Shown in pieces: positions 61,552 to 64,000 of a stretch of 64,000 nucleotides of DNA. The DNA is from Ruegeria atlantica (GTDB taxonomy: Bacteria > Pseudomonadota > Alphaproteobacteria > Rhodobacterales > Rhodobacteraceae). The stretch is from NCBI RefSeq assembly GCF_013032455.1, contig NZ_WQCF01000005.1, forward strand, positions 1-64,000. The letters are read 5' to 3'. Made by a program: the position numbers and the translations under genes. Every line of letters begins with the position of its first letter. Within the stretch, counting starts at the first letter, position 1. A model generated the notes under the pieces. The model was not told where the DNA came from, searched no databases, and saw only the letters and a list, made by a program, of their open reading frames with translations.

Positions 61552-62733
61552 ATGGCGCAGGCAGTGGTAATCGGGGCCGGACCCGCAGGCTTGATGGCGG
61601 CCGAGGAACTGGCTGCCGCAGGTCATGATGTCCTTGTGGCTGAGGCCAAGCCGTCAGTTGCGCGCAAATTTCTAATGGCGGGAAAATCGGGTCTGAATCT
61701 GACCAAGGATGAACCGCTTGAGACATTGATGCTTGCCTATGGCGAGGCTTCTGACTGGCTGCGTCCGATGATTTCCGAATTTGACGCTGACGGGGTGCAG
61801 GACTGGGCGCGGGAGTTGGGGCAAGAGCTGTTTACCGGATCGACTGGTCGAGTTTTCCCAACGGTAATGAAAGCCTCGCCGCTGTTACGGGCCTGGTTGG
61901 GGCGGCTCGAGACGGCGAAGGTGCAAATAAAAACCCGCTGGCGTTGGCTGGGCTGGGACTGTGATGCCTTATTGTTTGATACGCCGGATGGGAAGTGTCC
62001 GTTGACGCCTGATGTGACCGTTTTGGCGCTGGGCGGAGCCAGTTGGGCGCGGTTGGGGTCAGATGGCAAATGGGCGGGCACTTTGCAACAGAATGGCGTT
62101 GCGCTTGCCCCTTTCGCCCCGGCGAATTCGGCATTGTCCGTTGATTGGAGCCCCCACATGCAGTCGCATTTCGGCGCTGCGTTGAAATCTGTGCGCTGGA
62201 TGGCCGGAGACACAGACAGCCGGAGCGAGGCCACGATATCAGCAACCGGGCTTGAGGGTGGTGGGCTGTACTCTCTGACCCCGGCCCTGCGTGCGGGGGC
62301 GCCGCTTTATGTTGATCTGGTACCCGATCTTGACCAAGCGGCGCTGCAATCGCGGTTGGCTGCTAAGAAATCCAAAACCACGTTGTCGCAATGGTTGAAA
62401 AAATCCCTTCGCCTGCCGCCTCAGAAAGTTGCGTTGTTTCATGAGATGGTCAAAAGCAGCGCATTGCCACGGGACCAGTGGACCAGGGCGCTCAAGAATC
62501 TGCCAATCTGCCACGCGGGTCTGCGCCCGATGGACGAAGCCATTTCCACGGCGGGTGGGGTCAAACGTGTTGCGCTGACTGAGGGGCTGATGCTGACAGC
62601 GATGCCAGGCGTTTTCTGTGCCGGAGAGATGCTGGATTGGGAGGCCCCGACTGGTGGCTACCTGTTAACCGCTTGTCTGGCGACGGGGCGATGGGCTGGG
62701 CGATCAGCCGTAGATTGGTTGCGCGACGGTTAA
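61552..62733 (+). CDS. BaiN/HI0933-family flavoprotein
   Basis: A 393-residue NAD(P)/FAD-dependent oxidoreductase: AQAVVIGAGPAGLMAAEELA at the start, FLMAGKSGLNLTKDE near 40-54 (HI0933 signature) and GVFCAGEMLDWEAPTGGYLLTACLATGRWAG at the end. It belongs to the TIGR03862-like branch. BaiN from Clostridium reduces bile-acid intermediates, but most relatives are uncharacterised. It overlaps the convergent holA by four bases. Confidence 0.82.
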   Translation: MAQAVVIGAGPAGLMAAEELAAAGHDVLVAEAKPSVARKFLMAGKSGLNLTKDEPLETLMLAYGEASDWLRPMISEFDADGVQDWARELGQELFTGSTGRVFPTVMKASPLLRAWLGRLETAKVQIKTRWRWLGWDCDALLFDTPDGKCPLTPDVTVLALGGASWARLGSDGKWAGTLQQNGVALAPFAPANSALSVDWSPHMQSHFGAALKSVRWMAGDTDSRSEATISATGLEGGGLYSLTPALRAGAPLYVDLVPDLDQAALQSRLAAKKSKTTLSQWLKKSLRLPPQKVALFHEMVKSSALPRDQWTRALKNLPICHAGLRPMDEAISTAGGVKRVALTEGLMLTAMPGVFCAGEMLDWEAPTGGYLLTACLATGRWAGRSAVDWLRDG

Positions 62734-63758
62734 CGTGACCGGGCCAGCATCGCCAGACGTATCATTGCACGTTCGACCAAAGCCATCGCGGGTGCGGTCT
62801 GCCCGGCTGACCGCAAGGACAAGTCCGTATCGGTGAGAACGGTCAAAGCCGTTTGCAGCTTTGGTGCGCCCCAGCCCTGCGCCTGCCGTAGAATCCGATC
62901 GCGCCTTTTTCCGTAAACCGGTGGCCGTAGCTTGCCGATCCCTTGCACAGCCCCGCCGGGATCTGACGCGCAGGCGTACAGCGTTCGGAAATGTCGTGTT
63001 GCACCAATGCAAAGGCTGACCGCATTGGTGCCCTGCGATTGCAATCGCCGGATCAACGGGCCGATCTCTCCGGCGCGGCCTTCGGCGACGACATTCAGAA
63101 CATCGTCCAACGCGGCCTCGGTTGAGCGAGGGGCGCAGGCTTCAATATCCTCTATAGAAAGCTCTGAGTTGTCTCCGCGTTTATAAAGGGAAATTTTTTC
63201 AATGGTTTGCTTGAGGTCTCCGGGGCTGATTCCCATGGCGAGTTCGGTAATCGCCGACATCGAGTCGCGCGGGATGTTCTGCACCCCGGCTTCAGACAGA
63301 AGCCGCTCAATCTCACCACGTGAGGGCGGATCGTCATAGATGCCAACTGCGTAGGCCGATGGGTGGGCTTCGAAGGCTTTGCGGACTTTTGAGCTGGGTT
63401 TCAGTTGTCCGGCAGTGATGATGATCTGCGCATCGCCCGGGGCCCATTCCTCGAATGCGGCAATGATAGCTGGTGCGGCGACATCCGTTGTATCTTCGAC
63501 AAAAACAGCGCGTGGCCCTGGAAAGAAGCCAACTGCCTTGATTGCATCCAGCAACAGGGCGGGATCGCTGCGCAGATCGGCTCCGGGCATACGGGTCAGC
63601 CGCATTTCCTCTTCGGCATTGGCCCCCAAAAGTGCGGCAAGAACCTGTTGGCGTTTCAGCGCCACGCGCATCGTATCTGCACCGTAGATCAGCAGCCCGA
63701 CCTTGTCGGCGTCTGGACGGGCGAAATACCCTTCAGCCTCGCGCGGGCTGAGCTTCAT
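62730..63758 (-). CDS. holA: DNA polymerase III delta subunit
   Basis: A 342-residue clamp-loader subunit: YGADTMRVALKRQQVLAALLG near the start, GPRAVFVEDTTD near 78-90 and the middle AAA+-type GDLKQTIEKISLYKRGDNSELSIEDIEA. It opens the sliding clamp. It overlaps lptE by four bases (ATGA), the typical lptE-holA order of alphaproteobacteria. Confidence 0.92.
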   Translation of the reverse strand: MKLSPREAEGYFARPDADKVGLLIYGADTMRVALKRQQVLAALLGANAEEEMRLTRMPGADLRSDPALLLDAIKAVGFFPGPRAVFVEDTTDVAAPAIIAAFEEWAPGDAQIIITAGQLKPSSKVRKAFEAHPSAYAVGIYDDPPSRGEIERLLSEAGVQNIPRDSMSAITELAMGISPGDLKQTIEKISLYKRGDNSELSIEDIEACAPRSTEAALDDVLNVVAEGRAGEIGPLIRRLQSQGTNAVSLCIGATRHFRTLYACASDPGGAVQGIGKLRPPVYGKRRDRILRQAQGWGAPKLQTALTVLTDTDLSLRSAGQTAPAMALVERAMIRLAMLARSR

Positions 63759-64000
63759 GTGCCAAGACCCGGCGCGGCGTACAGCTCGCTTATGATCTGA
63801 TCCGACAGGATCACCATCAGCCGTTGCTTGGCATCCCGTTCATCTGCCAGTGTCGAAACCGTAGATCCGGCAGCGGAATATCCAACAAAATTCTCGACCG
63901 AGCCCGAGGCGACGATCTGACCGGTTTCGTTGGACTTGAGCGTATAGTTTGCCTTGCCATCAATGGAATAGCGGTTGGTTTCGTTTGTCGTCGTGATGGC
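63755..64000 (-). CDS. lptE: LPS-assembly lipoprotein LptE (partial)
   Basis: The last 81 codons and stop of a gene that runs out of the window's right edge. The readable part (AITTTNETNRYSIDGKANYTLKSNE; TLADERDAKQRLMVILSDQI, ending LYAAPGLGT) matches the C-terminal part of LptE, which plugs LptD in the outer membrane. The overlap of four bases with holA supports the call; the N-terminal lipobox is outside the window. Confidence 0.85.
   Translation of the reverse strand, partial: AITTTNETNRYSIDGKANYTLKSNETGQIVASGSVENFVGYSAAGSTVSTLADERDAKQRLMVILSDQIISELYAAPGLGT

Overview
The window looks like chromosomal sequence of a Roseobacter-group alphaproteobacterium (Rhodobacteraceae). The signs are the serC leader RNA in front of serC-serA, the FlaF/FlbT pair and DUF1217 protein beside a flagellin, the cell-cycle methyltransferase CcrM, an IalB-type exported protein, GC-rich coding sequence and many 1- or 4-base ATGA/TGATG gene overlaps. 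The species cannot be fixed from the sequence alone. I see no rRNA, tRNA, CRISPR array, transposase, integrase or phage module; this is core chromosome with a few accessory genes.

Layout. 1-6.7 kb: all three enzymes of phosphorylated serine synthesis (serC-serA behind a leader RNA, then serB behind a hairpin-rich 363-bp gap), with a PPP-type phosphatase and a malonyl-CoA synthetase between them. 6.7-12.5 kb: an ArsR/SRPBCC/YCII trio, a class-3 asparaginase, an IalB-like protein, a 55-residue lipoprotein, an LprI-like protein, rlmN and a cytochrome P460. 12.5-18 kb: a U32 tRNA-hydroxylase homologue, cbpM-cbpA, a small membrane protein, a PLP lyase and a LOG-family hydrolase. 18-28 kb: threonine dehydratase, dapD, dapE, an ionotropic-glutamate-receptor-like channel, rnr, a lytic transglycosylase and an AhpD-like protein.

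28-36 kb: a polyamine locus. A putrescine-type transaminase and a FadR-type regulator diverge from potFGHI and a PuuB-like oxidase. Three copies of a TGATCAAAT element, two of them exact 14-mers 100 bp apart, lie at the three points expected for repression. 36-42.5 kb: flagellar genes flgD, fliK, flgJ-like, flgN-like, flagellin, flaF, flbT and DUF1217.

42.5-49.3 kb: the least conventional part. A DUF427-linker-class III cyclase fusion, a membrane protein with a C-terminal OmpR-like winged helix, and a small exported protein whose gene overlaps it form a minus-strand cluster. A divergent exported basic protein lies across a gap carrying two 18-bp direct repeats exactly 33 bp apart. rnhB, ccrM (three GANTC sites in its own promoter region) and a second, membrane-bound class III cyclase follow. 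I regard the 42.5-45.8 kb cluster as the best candidate for an undescribed signalling system; this is inference.

49.3-64 kb: alkB, mutY, a DUF721 protein, a DsbA-like thioredoxin, an envelope cluster (lpxK, a divergent waaA homologue, an IMPase-like phosphatase, pmbA), a DUF2125 protein, an SDR/crotonase/VOC operon, an HNH protein, a BaiN-like flavoprotein, holA and the 3' end of lptE.
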